Shown: piece by piece, positions 23,036 through 33,162 of the stretch
Layout: every line of letters starts with the position of its first letter
How positions within the stretch are numbered: the first letter of the stretch is position 1
Assembly (NCBI GenBank): GCA_037367355.1
Contig: CM074702.1
Span: forward strand, 744,001-808,000
Length of the DNA: 64,000 nucleotides
DNA from: Neoscytalidium dimidiatum
Taxonomy: Eukaryota; Ascomycota; Dothideomycetes; Botryosphaeriales; Botryosphaeriaceae
Direction of reading: 5' to 3'
The notes under the pieces: model-generated
What the model was told of the DNA's origin: nothing
Database searches by the model: none
What the model saw: only the letters and a program-made list of their open reading frames with translations
Translations under genes and position numbers: made by a program

Positions 23036-24241
23036 ATGACGTATCACGACATCGACATCCCACTTCGTAAGCTTCGTACTTCTCAAATTATCGGATTATA
23101 TGCTAATGTCTAACTAGCGGCTTTTATAGCTATCGACTGGACCGGGATGACTCTCGCATTTGTTCCCATCATCCTCCGCTTCTCTCTACGCCGTCGTCAA
23201 CAACAACCTCAACCCTTCACAAGAAACCTCTCTGATGCTCTAGTCCTCCTCTCCTGGCTCTCTGGCATCGTCCTCATCAGCATCAACACTTGGAAAAATA
23301 GCCTGCGCCAACACTACATACACTACCCGCCTTCAGAGCTCTATTACAGCGTCCCGCACCATCTCTCCGCCCACCTCCTCTACGTCTCCTGGGTATCCCT
23401 CTTCTTCATCTACATCTCCCTCTGGTCCGCGAAGTTCGCACTTCTCGCCTTCTACGCCAGCCTCCTCCGCCTGCAAGGGCGCTGGGCGCGCGCCACGCTC
23501 CTCTGCGCGACGCTCTTCACCGCGGGCACATTCGCGCTGCACATGGCGTTGCTCGTCCGCTGGTGCAGCCCCACCTCGTCCAACTGGAACGTCGACGGCC
23601 ACCTCTGCTCCGCCGTCCACGACATCACCTCCGTCACCATCTCCACCGCCGCCAACATCGCCACCGACCTCGTCATCCTCGCTCTCCCTCTCTTCGCGCT
23701 CGCGAGCCTACGCCGCGATCACCACGGGGACCTTTTGAAGCTTGAGCGAGGAGGCGGAGGTGTGGGGTCGGGGAGGGGCGTCGGCATGAGCAAGGCGGAA
23801 GTCAGCGGGCTGGTCTTCGTGTTCAGCATGGCTGCGTTGAGCATCACGGCGGCCTTGGCTAGGTGGATCACGCTGAAGCTGGTGCAGAGCGTTCCGAAGG
23901 CGAATATCACACATACTATCGACGTGTGGGCGCTGGTCGAGATCGTGGCCAGTTTGTTGGCCGTGTGTTTGCCGAGTTGTCGCGCGTTTGTGAGGAGGTC
24001 GAGGGAGGGTGCGGGGAGTAAGAGAGCGTCGAGGGAGATGGCGGCGGTGAGGAAGGCAGGTGTGATTGGGGGAGGGACGGGGAGGGTGGCCGAAGGGGAC
24101 GATATGGTCGAGGTGGATTTGGGCATCTTGGAAGGTGGGGAGGGTGAAGCGAAGAGCGAGGCGAGGAGGCAGGACTCAGGGTATTCGAGTGTGCAGGGGA
24201 CGGTGGCACCGCCGCACGCGAGTTCGGAGAGGCTGTTGTGA
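23036..24241 (+). CDS. fungal rhodopsin-domain integral membrane protein (SAT4/PTH11-like group)
   Basis: The exons are 23036..23066 and 23130..24241, giving 380 aa with one 63-nt intron. About seven hydrophobic segments occupy residues 14-290 (for example DALVLLSWLSGIVLISIN, YVSWVSLFFIYISLWSAKFALLAFYASLL, ATLLCATLFTAGTFALHMALL, TAANIATDLVILALPLFALASL, VSGLVFVFSMAALSITAALARW, ALVEIVASLLAVCLPSCRAF). ATDLVILALPL and the late LPSCRAF are landmarks of the fungus-specific rhodopsin-like domain found in many ascomycete membrane proteins. The C-terminal 85 residues are Gly/Arg/Glu rich and cytosolic. Some family members act as surface receptors in host sensing; most are uncharacterised, so no ligand is proposed. 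Assignment is by helix order and motifs. Confidence 0.87.
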
Positions 24242-25464
24242 ACAGAGTTGAGAAGATGGGGACAATGAGTCTATCTTTTGGCTCGCAGTGGTATCTTCCT
24301 CTTAAAATTTCGCAACAAAAGAACTCTTGTTACGTCATTGTCCATGGGCACTTGAAGCAGTTGTATGATCTCAAACATTGAATAACATTTGTATTAATCA
24401 TTTGCTGACAGTTGTAATTGCCCGAGAGAGCAGCTCATGGGCGAGCAGGGGAGTATTTGCAATGCCAAACGGACGATCGTCTCCATACGCTGCTTGTCAG
24501 CCTTGTGTCCGAAACGATTTCCGCAGGATACCTCAGAAAACGGTTTCGAGGGGAGATGGAATGCGAAAGAGCAGCCACAAAACGCTCTCCAAGTGCAAAA
24601 TATTTGACAGCGGATTCCAATCCCTACCGGAGGCTGATGGAGCCCCGTACCAAACTTGAAGCATGTATTTTTAGCTTTCGAGACCACGAGGAAGCGGTTC
24701 AGTAGCCGACCGATCAAAGGAGCCGGAATTGCATAAACTTGCATCTGGACTGCGCGGCTCCGGGAAGACCCACTTTTTCCTTCCCTTTTCGCCTGCGAGC
24801 TGAAAAATGTTGATGGCGTTCGAAGGGCCCTCGGCAAGATCAAGAATGTCTGGTCAAGCAAATGGTAAATACTGTTATTATGCAGAACACATGGGAGTAC
24901 CGCATGCAGGAATCTTACACGTATGGTGGAGGCAATTGCTTTTTTCGGTACGTGAATGGACAAAGAATACCCACATCTGGTATCAGATCACAACACCCAT
25001 ATTCTTGCTGTTGCAATGCAATGCTCAAGAATTTCGTGTGAATACCAAAAACTGTGTTAGTTTTTATCTCTGAGGGTCAAAAAAGCGCCAGTGTATAATC
25101 CAGCCATTTCTTAAACTTTCGAGTGCATCACCTCTCCTTAGTAAAAATAAAAAAACGGATGCTTTTTTCAATCTCTTCTCAGGACCTAGAAAGAAAGCAG
25201 GGAATTTCAACTCCGTCGAATGCAAAAACGATCCACTTAAAACTAGAGTGGTATCCTTCTCTTGACCAAAAATCAGAATCTAGCAATTTTCCCTTATTTC
25301 AACCTACCTAAGAGAACTCCTTTCCTTCCGCTAGACCCGTACAAACGTAGTGCCAAATGTTCACCAATTAAAAATCGTCCAGACGAAAGAACCTAGAAAG
25401 AAAAATAATAATAAAACAAGAGCTCCTGCTCCTCATCCAACACGTACGATCCATCCCCATCCCC
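24242..25464. other. intergenic, 1.2 kb, between convergent genes
   Basis: AT-rich 3' flanks of the rhodopsin-domain gene and of the minus-strand Asn/Ser-rich gene. A reverse-strand frame of 189 codons at 24394-24963 has no recognisable pattern and was rejected. Confidence 0.55.
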
Positions 25465-26695
25465 TCATCCCCTCCCCCTCTCCAGCCCCACCTCGACCTC
25501 CTTCCCCACCTCTCCGCCAAGCGTGACATCCGAATCCCTCCCTACGCTTCCCACGCTCCCCTCCTCCTCCTCCAACCCCTGCATCTCGAACCCACCACCG
25601 TCCAGCCCGCAAAACTCCCACCGCCCATCCCGCCGCCCGTCGCTATCGTCCGTCAATCTCGGCCGCCTGCGCTGCTGGCTGCTGCTGCTGCTGCTGTTGT
25701 TGTTGTTGTTGGTGTTGTTGTTGCTGTTGTTATTGCTGCTCGAGACCGCCGCGGCGTCCATCACGCGGCGGTCCTCCGCCGACACCGGATGCGAGTTGTT
25801 CCAGCTCCCGCGCAGCAGGTTGATCGTGATGGTGCTGAAGCGGCGCGAATGCCGCTTGCCGGGTCCATTTCCGCTCCCACCTGCGCCTGCGCCTGCGCCT
25901 GCGCGGCCGAGGTGCGGGTGCGAGTGCGCCGTGTGGTGGGCAGCAGCAGCGGGAGGGTGAGCGGGAGGGAGAGGTCCGGCGTCGGTCAGGGTTGTGGTTG
26001 TGGAGAGATGGGGAGCGGAAGTGGACGTGTACGTGTGGGAGCGGGCGTCGTCGTTGACGCGTAGCGGGAGCCGGGATGCGGTGCGGCTTGGTGGTCCGGT
26101 GGGCGGCGCGGTGCTGCCGCCGGTGGGCGGCGTCGGCGAGAGGATGGGCAGGGGTGGCGTGGGCGGGAGGGCGTCGAGGAAGGCTTTCTCGCGGAGGAAG
26201 GCTTCTCTGTTTCGTGTGCAATCGTGATTAGTTCTTGTTTTTCTCCCCGGCTCTGCGGTTTGGATTTTGGGGATAAGGTCAAATGGGCGCAGAACGGGAA
26301 TCTATAAGCAACATTCCCTTTCTGCGTAGAGAATTAAAGTAGCATTCATCTTTGTTAGAGTCGTAATTCGACTGTGATATTGGTTTCATAAGTAGTGCAA
26401 TGTTGCACGTGCGAAGTTGAAGCAGTCATCTGGATGTAAACATCATCCATATCGCCTGATATGAACATCCGAATGACTGCTTTGACTGCCCATGGACCGT
26501 GCTCTTAGGTAGACCTGCGGTCGCAAGTACTTTTGGAACCAATATCATATATTTCTCCACCTGTCCCAGTGCTGGACTCCGCTCTGCGATTTCGAAATTC
26601 TTGTGGGAAGTTTTGTTGAATGCGACGACAGGTTAAGACTGGCTCATTGATTGGTGCAAGGCTTACAGTTCAGGAGTCAATCCTTCGAACTTCAT
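25465..26695 (-). CDS. unrecognised Pro/Asn/Ser-rich protein with a long intron
   Basis: My model is exon 1 at 26695..26667 and exon 2 at 25465..26206, giving 256 aa with a 460-nt intron. Exon 2 is strongly coding-like: high GC at third positions and one open frame, flanked by AT-rich DNA. The acceptor ACAG at 26210-26207 is preceded by a CTAAT branch-like site, and the donor GTAAGC at 26666 closes in phase. The spliced start reads MKFEGLTPELEAFLREKAFL, then a Pro-rich segment (DALPPTPPLPILSPTPP), Gly/Ala repeats, a basic stretch GKRHSRRFSTITINLLRGSW (about 115-135), an Asn/Ser/Gln run and an acidic tail. I do not recognise a domain. The protein looks mostly disordered and could be regulatory or membrane-peripheral. 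Exon 1 is less certain than exon 2. Confidence 0.6.
25678..25738 (-). repeat. trinucleotide tract coding for Asn/Ser/Gln run
   Basis: An imperfect CTG/TTG tract on the + strand, read on the minus strand as AAC, AAT, AGC and CAG codons. It gives the SNNNSNNNTNNNNNSSSSSS run inside the unrecognised protein. Such tracts are length-variable in fungi. Confidence 0.8.
26416..26485. repeat. small palindromic element, copy 3, inside an intron
   Basis: The left arm 26417-26437 and right arm 26465-26485 are inverted copies matching at 17 of 21 positions, around a 27-nt loop. Both arms carry the GCAGTCAT core. The first 15 bases (26416-26430) match the reverse complement of 41322-41336 at 14 of 15. It sits within the predicted 460-nt intron of the Asn/Ser-rich gene. 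Confidence 0.6.
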
Positions 26696-28207
26696 TTCCA
26701 CTCGGCGGAAATCTTTAGGTGCTTGCTGTGTCAAGTGTAAGCCGTGGATTGGTTACGTTGATTGTGATCAAGCCTTTTTTTTTTTTTCTTTTTGGTTTTT
26801 GATATCGCACTTCATACGTACAATGTCAAGCGGACGCACATGCTTTCTGCGCGCATCGCAGCAGGAGAAAATTCGGGTCATGAAAAGGTCCTTCATTCGT
26901 GCAAGCTTGGTTCGCTTGCGATTGGGGATAGCCATACTCGAATGAACTCCTTGCGATCCTCCGCAAAAGGATAGGTGATTGGTATCTGATAGTGGCGGCC
27001 AATGCCGAAGGATATTGCAGTAAACGATTCTGCAAAGATCGGCAACTGCGCCTTTTTCAAGGGAGGGTATCGTGCATCGAGGAAAAACAGCGAGGAAAAC
27101 CACCAAAAAAAAAATCACTAACACGCCTGCTCGGAAACAGAAGTAGGCAAGCACATAAATCACACAGGAGGGCGCGTTCGCGCAGACAGGGATGGTAGTG
27201 ATGATACTGGAGATGGAACAGTCGTCTAGCCGCGAGCTCAGGCTGTATTATAAACTGGAGTATCGCCATCGAAATTATGGATTCCCCGTCGAGATGAGTT
27301 GCCACGCGGCAGCCTCTTCATTCCTTGCTTGTCAGCGCCGTCGACTGTGAGGAGCTCGGGCTAGGCATTCTTCGTACCTCAGGGACAAAGAGGGCGCGAT
27401 GTCGGACATATGGGGTTACCTTCTCGTCACGTAGCTGACTAGGAATGCTCGCACAGATCGCCCGGTATGGTGACATCGTCTGCTGTCTCAGTAACCCACA
27501 GAGAAAGTGACGGCAAGGGCTCTATCTATTGGATATCTCAGTGCGCATTCTGTAGACGATGGCAACGGACGACAGTGTAACACTTGTCTCCTGGGGACCG
27601 TTAGAGGTTTCTCATGATGCTGGAGTCGCTCGTCTCGTGGATGGAGAGGTTCCTCGCTTCGCACTGCGTGTGTAACCTGTCCTTGCATGTGGGCGCACAT
27701 TCCAAAGGGAGGCAGCAAAACGCGTGCAGTAGACGCGTAGCTCAGTCATATATCAAGTAATGATACCCGCCTTAGCTGTCGTACTTTTGTCACTTGGCGC
27801 TCGGCGTTGTCAAGGAACCAATTCCATTGTCGCTTTGGCAGCGGAGGGGTGTAGTGAGATTGAAGTTATGTGAACACGCGTTTTTGCAACCACGACACCT
27901 TGCTTCTGACGTTACTAGGTCAGCTGGCAGTATTGCAAAGGTAAACTCCAAATGGAAAATGAAGAAAATACATGTGGTCGTTTTAGTAATTGTCTGGCAT
28001 GTATGCACAGAGAAAGTCATAATGCGCGCAGATCCCAACGACTTCAACGTTTCAAGCCGAGGGACGCACTGCTGAGGAACGGCCCTGTCGTAACCAGCCA
28101 CGTACGGAACTGCGATCGTCAGGTTCATGATGATCGAATGGACGAAAGAGGCGAAGTGGTGGGTCCCGCCCGCAGGGCTGAATTTAACCGGATTAGCCTA
28201 CACTGCT
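26696..28207. other. intergenic, 1.5 kb, 5' of the Asn/Ser-rich gene and 3' of the aldehyde dehydrogenase
   Basis: No supported gene. T-runs at about 26775-26789 and an A-run near 27104-27113 create chance hydrophobic or Lys-rich frames (for example 26768-27163 on -), which I do not accept as coding. Confidence 0.5.
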
Positions 28208-29738
28208 CTATTTGGGGTAGTCCTTGACATGGTAGCTCTTAAGCTTGACAAATTGGTCAAAGCCGAACTTGCTGAGTGTCTGGCCCTTTCCGGACTCCTT
28301 CCAACCTATCCATGCAAGATCCTGCGATGAATGTCAGCCAATGAAACATTTCAGGATCGTGCATAAGTTACTCACCGGCGCGGGATAGTCGCAACGATTC
28401 ACGAAGACGGTTCCTGCTTCAACGTCGTCCGCTAGCGCGTGTCCCTTCTCCACATCTTTGGTCCAGATACTAGCGGTCAGACCAAACTGACTGTCATTCA
28501 TTAGACGAACGGCTTCATTGTCATCCTTCACCTTAACAACAGGAATGACTGGGCCAAACGTTTCCTCGGTGATAGCAGTCATGGTGTGATTAACATTGAT
28601 GAGGAGGGTAGGCGCGACATAATTGCCATCTGCCGGCGGGTTCTTGAAAGATTCGTTGTCAGGCGTAACATCCTTGGCACCCTTGTCCAGAGCGTCCTTG
28701 ATGTGAGAGCGAATGGTCTCAGCGGACCGCTTGGACACGACCGGGCCGACATGGGTCTTCGCATCAAATGGATCACCCAGCTTGTAGCCCTTAAGAACAT
28801 CCTGAACGGCGGCAACAAAGTCGTCGTGGATGCTTTCGTGGACGTAGACACGCTCGACGCTGCAGCAACTCTGGCCAGAGTTGAAGACCGCACCATCAAC
28901 GATCTCCTCGGCAGCCCACTTGATGTCGACGTCAGGGCGGATATATGCGGGGTCCTTGCCGCCAAGTTCCAGACCAACGCGAACGTCGACGCGGTCACTG
29001 GCGGCACGCTGGACCGCTAGACCGCCGGCTACGGAGCCAGTGAAACACACCAGCTGGATTGCAGGGTTCCTGACCAGCGTCTCAATTTGGGTGTAGGATC
29101 CGCAGTGGAAGTACTGAATAACGTTCTGAGGAAGGCCAGCGTCCAGGAAAACCTGCTGTAGATGCTCTGCGCTGGTGGGCGTCTGCGGAGAGGGTTTCAG
29201 AATGACCGAGTTGCCGGCCAAGATAGCAGGGACAATGGAGTTGATGAGGGTCAGGTAGGGATACTGTCTCACAATGCCGCGTTAGCCATGCGGGAGCCGG
29301 GAGTGGCGCCGGCGGGGGGGAAAGCAAGCTCACATTCCACGGGAACAGGATCAAGACTGGGCCAACGGGGACCTTCTTGATGTAGCGCTTGAAGCCCTTC
29401 TCGGGCTCGCCGTCGGTAATGCCCAAAGCCTCATCAGCAACCTTGAGTAGGTACTCGCCACGCATCACGGCAGTCGAGACTTCCTTCGCGGTGTAGGCGA
29501 TGGGGCGGCCCATCTGCTCGGTGATCTCGCGGGCCAGCTGATCCTTGCGGGCATCAAGGTTAGCCAGGGCCTTCTTGACAATGGTCTTGCGCTCATCCAG
29601 AGAGGTCTTGCGGAAGGCATTGAAGGCCTCTACGGCGGTGGCAGGGAGGCGCTGCAAGTCGACGTCAGACAAGCCATTACGCACGACAACAGGCTTGTTG
29701 GTGATGGGCGAGATGGTGGTGATGGTCTCGACGGACAT
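28208..29738 (-). CDS. NAD(P)-dependent aldehyde dehydrogenase (succinate-semialdehyde dehydrogenase-like)
   Basis: The exons are 29738..29334, 28376..29263 and 28208..28321, giving 468 aa. The introns are 70 and 54 nt. It shows the whole ALDH fold: PWNYPYLT and ILKPSPQTP for cofactor binding, FTGSVAGG as the Rossmann turn, LELGGKDPAYI with the general-base Glu234, and FNSGQSCCSVERVYV with the nucleophile Cys268. The C-terminal landmarks are EETFGPVIPVVKV and the last exon WIGWKESGKGQTLSKFGFDQFVKLKSYHVK. ALDHs oxidise aldehydes to acids. The closest character is to short NAD(P) semialdehyde dehydrogenases, but the substrate is inferred only. An in-frame ATG at 29927 would add 63 residues, basic and nearly free of acids early on, perhaps an organelle leader. 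It is divergent from xlnR over 3.4 kb. Confidence 0.94.
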
Positions 29739-32495
29739 GGCGTGCGAACGGTCGGGCAGAAGGTCGCTAGGCTGTGACTGAGGGGCGACGTCTGCGCTGG
29801 CGTGAGGGACAAAAAATTGAAAGTGTGAAGATTGGCGGCCCACTAACAGGTGACTGAGTGGCCGGCGTTGCTGATGACGTCCGATCGCGGGGCAGCTGCA
29901 TCTGACGGGCGATAAGATAGGCGGCATCTTGCCCGGCCACCGGCAGACGCCAGACGCGTCGGCAACGGCGCGCCGAGAAAACGCGTCTCCTCCTCCTCGT
30001 CGTCATCGTCGTCTGCCCTGTAGCCCCTCCTGCCCTCCTTCCTCTAGCTGCCGGCGGGGCTTGGACCTTGAGCCTTTCATCAGCCCTGCGCCTCGCCCAA
30101 CACCCGCTCCGCCATGCCCTTGTTGCACGCATCGCAGCAAGGCCGTAGTCTCGACGTGTCCATTTCGCCAAAGAATCCAACTGCCGGGCGGCATTTGAAC
30201 TTTAGCTCTCCTCATCTCCGATCGCTTACCATGCGTACGCGTGGAGCTCACGCTCGCTACAGCTGCCTTGCCCTGTCGTGCCCTGCCACTGCTGCTGCTG
30301 CCAGGCCGGCGGGATCGCCGCCAGCATCCGCTCAACATCCATCCCGGAACTAACCTTCTTCATGTTTTACCTTTAGCAGCACATCAACCCACCGACGTGG
30401 GAGATTGCTTGAGGATATCGAAACGATAAGGAAATGAAGCAAGCTCCCGCAAGCCAGCGCCTCGGATGGGCCCGGCATGAGTCCGCTCACTCTCCCAAGT
30501 CGCCGAGTACCATCCCGCCCGTAGGGCAGCCGTGAAGCCGTCCAGCCCTGTCCCAGTCACCCGATCGGATCTCTGACTTCCGCCTGTATCGGTAGTGCAT
30601 CAGTGTTTGGCGTGCAAGAGGAGGAAACGCATTAAAACGCTGCTTAATGCATGAAGGACAAGTCGGAGTCTGCGCTCCACCGACTTACATCATTTCAGCG
30701 CCCAAGGTACTGGTGCTGATCACCAGCTGCTCTGCCCACGCTGTCCGCTGCGCGTCGCGGGTCTGTCGCGGGTCTAGACGCCCTCGTGTCGTTGTTTCGC
30801 TGAGGCATGTTGCTGTTTCATCGCTACGAGTGCATCGCGCCGACTCCGCCGACCGTTGAGACGCCCGCAGCACATCGTCGTCCGCCATGCCAGCCCGCCG
30901 GCCCAAGGCTCTAAGGCCCCAAGGCCCCGACGTCCCGCTCTGGGCAGGGCTCTAGGACGCATCGCGATGAGCACATGCTCCCTGCGTGCTGCACCCCAGC
31001 TCGCTTGCGCGACCCGTCCGGGCGGCTCATGCAACTGCGCGTCTTTCTGGTGAAGATTCCGGTTCCCATGCACAGCGGTGCAGTCACGGCGAACTAGGAA
31101 CGGCACGCGGGCTGACCGACTTCTCGCTCGCGGCGGATCGACTGATGCTGCACCGATGGAGGAGACGTGGTGTGTGACCCCCGGGATCGCTGCGGCTCCA
31201 GGTTCACCGTCCCCACGGAGAGCCGGCCCCGTCGCCCAAAACCGGTTGGTCCATGGCCCTTTTCCTCTCCCCCTAACAGCTTTTTGACGAAAGGGCCGAA
31301 CTGTGTATTCCGACTGTCAACGAATGGCAGGAATATTCTTGGTCTGACCTCGGCTCCGCCCCCGTCTCTGCGGGCTGTCCCACGCTTGGAAGCTCCGCAG
31401 TCACGGCAGCCGCGAAAATTTCACGCGTTGCTGCTAGCGGGGCGCTTGCGAGCACCAAGGCACACCGGTCGGCGGAGGCAGGCAGCTGCAACCAAGGCCC
31501 GTGGCCTCTGACATCTCGCAGATCCGCCGGAGAAATTGCTCCGCTGCATGTTCGTTCCTGCATGGCCACGAGACTTGCTTGTGGCAGCGTCGACGCAGAC
31601 GGCACGGCCAGCTCTTCCGGCAGCGAGCAATCCTGAGGCTTGAGCCAAATTTAAGGCCGGACTCGTGGCCGCGCTGGCCTGCGGGTAGTGGAATGCTTGT
31701 CGAGGCGCAGTGGCTGGGCCGCCGCCCGGTTCCTGATAGCGGTGCATTCAGATTTATTGAGGGCTCGGATAGAAGGAGCGGGAGGGCTTCGCAACAGGCC
31801 TGTTCCCTGACCACATCGATCCGCCGGGTCTGGAGTGCACGCTGTCATGCAGGAGGCGGTCGTGGTCCAACTGGGCTGTGGCTCCAGGTCTGGGCCGCCC
31901 CGAGCAGACGTTATTTCGACTACGTGCAGCGAGTAATGAGCGCGATTTTGCTGGTCGCCGAATCACAGCATTTCGTCGCCAGCCTTGAGCAGGCTACCCT
32001 CGCACAACGACCTTCTCTATGCAGCTCACTCACATGGCCTCCGTCGCAGCCACGCATTGCACCACCCGGCCCAACCCTGTGTCAGCGACGTTATGCAAGA
32101 GGCTTGATCGCCGGCGTAGCCCTGTTTCAAGGGTATGGCACGACGACGCCTTGCCCGCCGCCGTTCTAGAAACACACGGGAAGGTGCTTCTGCCGCGCGC
32201 ACACCTCGCTGGCGATGCCGCGCAGAGCTTGGGGGCCCAGAGAGCTGACGGCTGGCGAGCGTGGGCAAGGGCAGCCGCTTAGCCGAGGAGCTGCGCTGGG
32301 CTGGGTGGGAAGCTCCGTGGTGCGTTGCCGGCCAGTTCGGCATTTCTTTCTTGCTGCGGCCACGATGCTACACGATGACAGCACGGCACGAGGATGCCCA
32401 AGTTCTTGCCCGCTGCGCACCGGGGGCGCCACACAACGGCACTACCGCAGGCGGTCCCACCAGGCCCGGCTGGGGTCGTCCGCCGTGGGCAGCGG

Positions 32496-32527
<32 letters not shown>

Positions 32528-33162
32528 GGCACGCAGCCTCTGGCGCCGTGGCAGCGTCGCCGGGTGCCTGCCCGGCACTGAAACGGCATTATTGCTCGAC
32601 GGTATGCGCGGGGGCTGCTCGATCAGCCAATATCTGTTTTTATTGGCTTCCCCAGGTTCCGTTTCTTAGTGGCCGGGCGGGCGTCTGACAAGCGTGCGGT
32701 GCTGGCGATCCTGGGCTTCCTGCCATCTGCCACTCCATCTCGTTTACGGCAACCCATGCTCCGCCCGTCCCTTGATTTCTGATGCGGGCTGCAGCTAGTC
32801 CCCCGGCACATGGAACTGCAACGCCGGCGATAGCCACCCAACGCAGCCAAGCGTCAACTCAAAGGCGAATGAAGAGGCGCTGCCCTAGACGCACGGGGCG
32901 TTCTGCTCGAGTTCCCTGAGCTATACCCCGCGCACTCCGCGTTCGTCCAGGTATATGGTACCTAGGCACACCGCAAAATCCACCATAGAGGTTTGCCCTG
33001 TTCTTTTCATGATCTGCTAGCCGTTCCTCGCATGTTTGTATTCTGCTCCCCAGCACCTTCGATTTCTCTTGCGCGCGCCTGACGCGAATTTTCCCTCTCT
33101 TCTCCGCCCACTCCACCTCGCCTTCTCGGTGCCATTTGTCCCGAGCGCTTCTGGCCGCCGAA
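29739..33162. promoter_or_regulatory. 3.4-kb GC-rich divergent intergenic region, aldehyde dehydrogenase / xlnR
   Basis: No supported gene. The DNA is GC-rich, so many short frames overlap on both strands, none with domain patterns or good splice sites. It holds a CGG tract at 32492-32517. Near the right end the sequence becomes CT-rich, as expected for the xlnR leader. Its length is large for this otherwise compact genome and suggests an extended regulatory region or unseen non-coding transcripts. Confidence 0.5.
32492..32517. repeat. (CGG)n trinucleotide tract
   Basis: About eight consecutive CGG units within the GC-rich region upstream of xlnR. It is not in a supported coding frame and could form stable secondary structure. 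Confidence 0.8.

Noticed and set aside
24394..24963. Reverse-strand frame of 189 codons
   Set aside because: Lies in AT-rich DNA between convergent genes. Composition is unlike neighbouring genes and no family pattern is visible.
26768..27163. Reverse-strand frame with an apparent N-terminal membrane segment
   Set aside because: The hydrophobic and poly-Lys parts come from homopolymer T and A runs. Not a credible gene.
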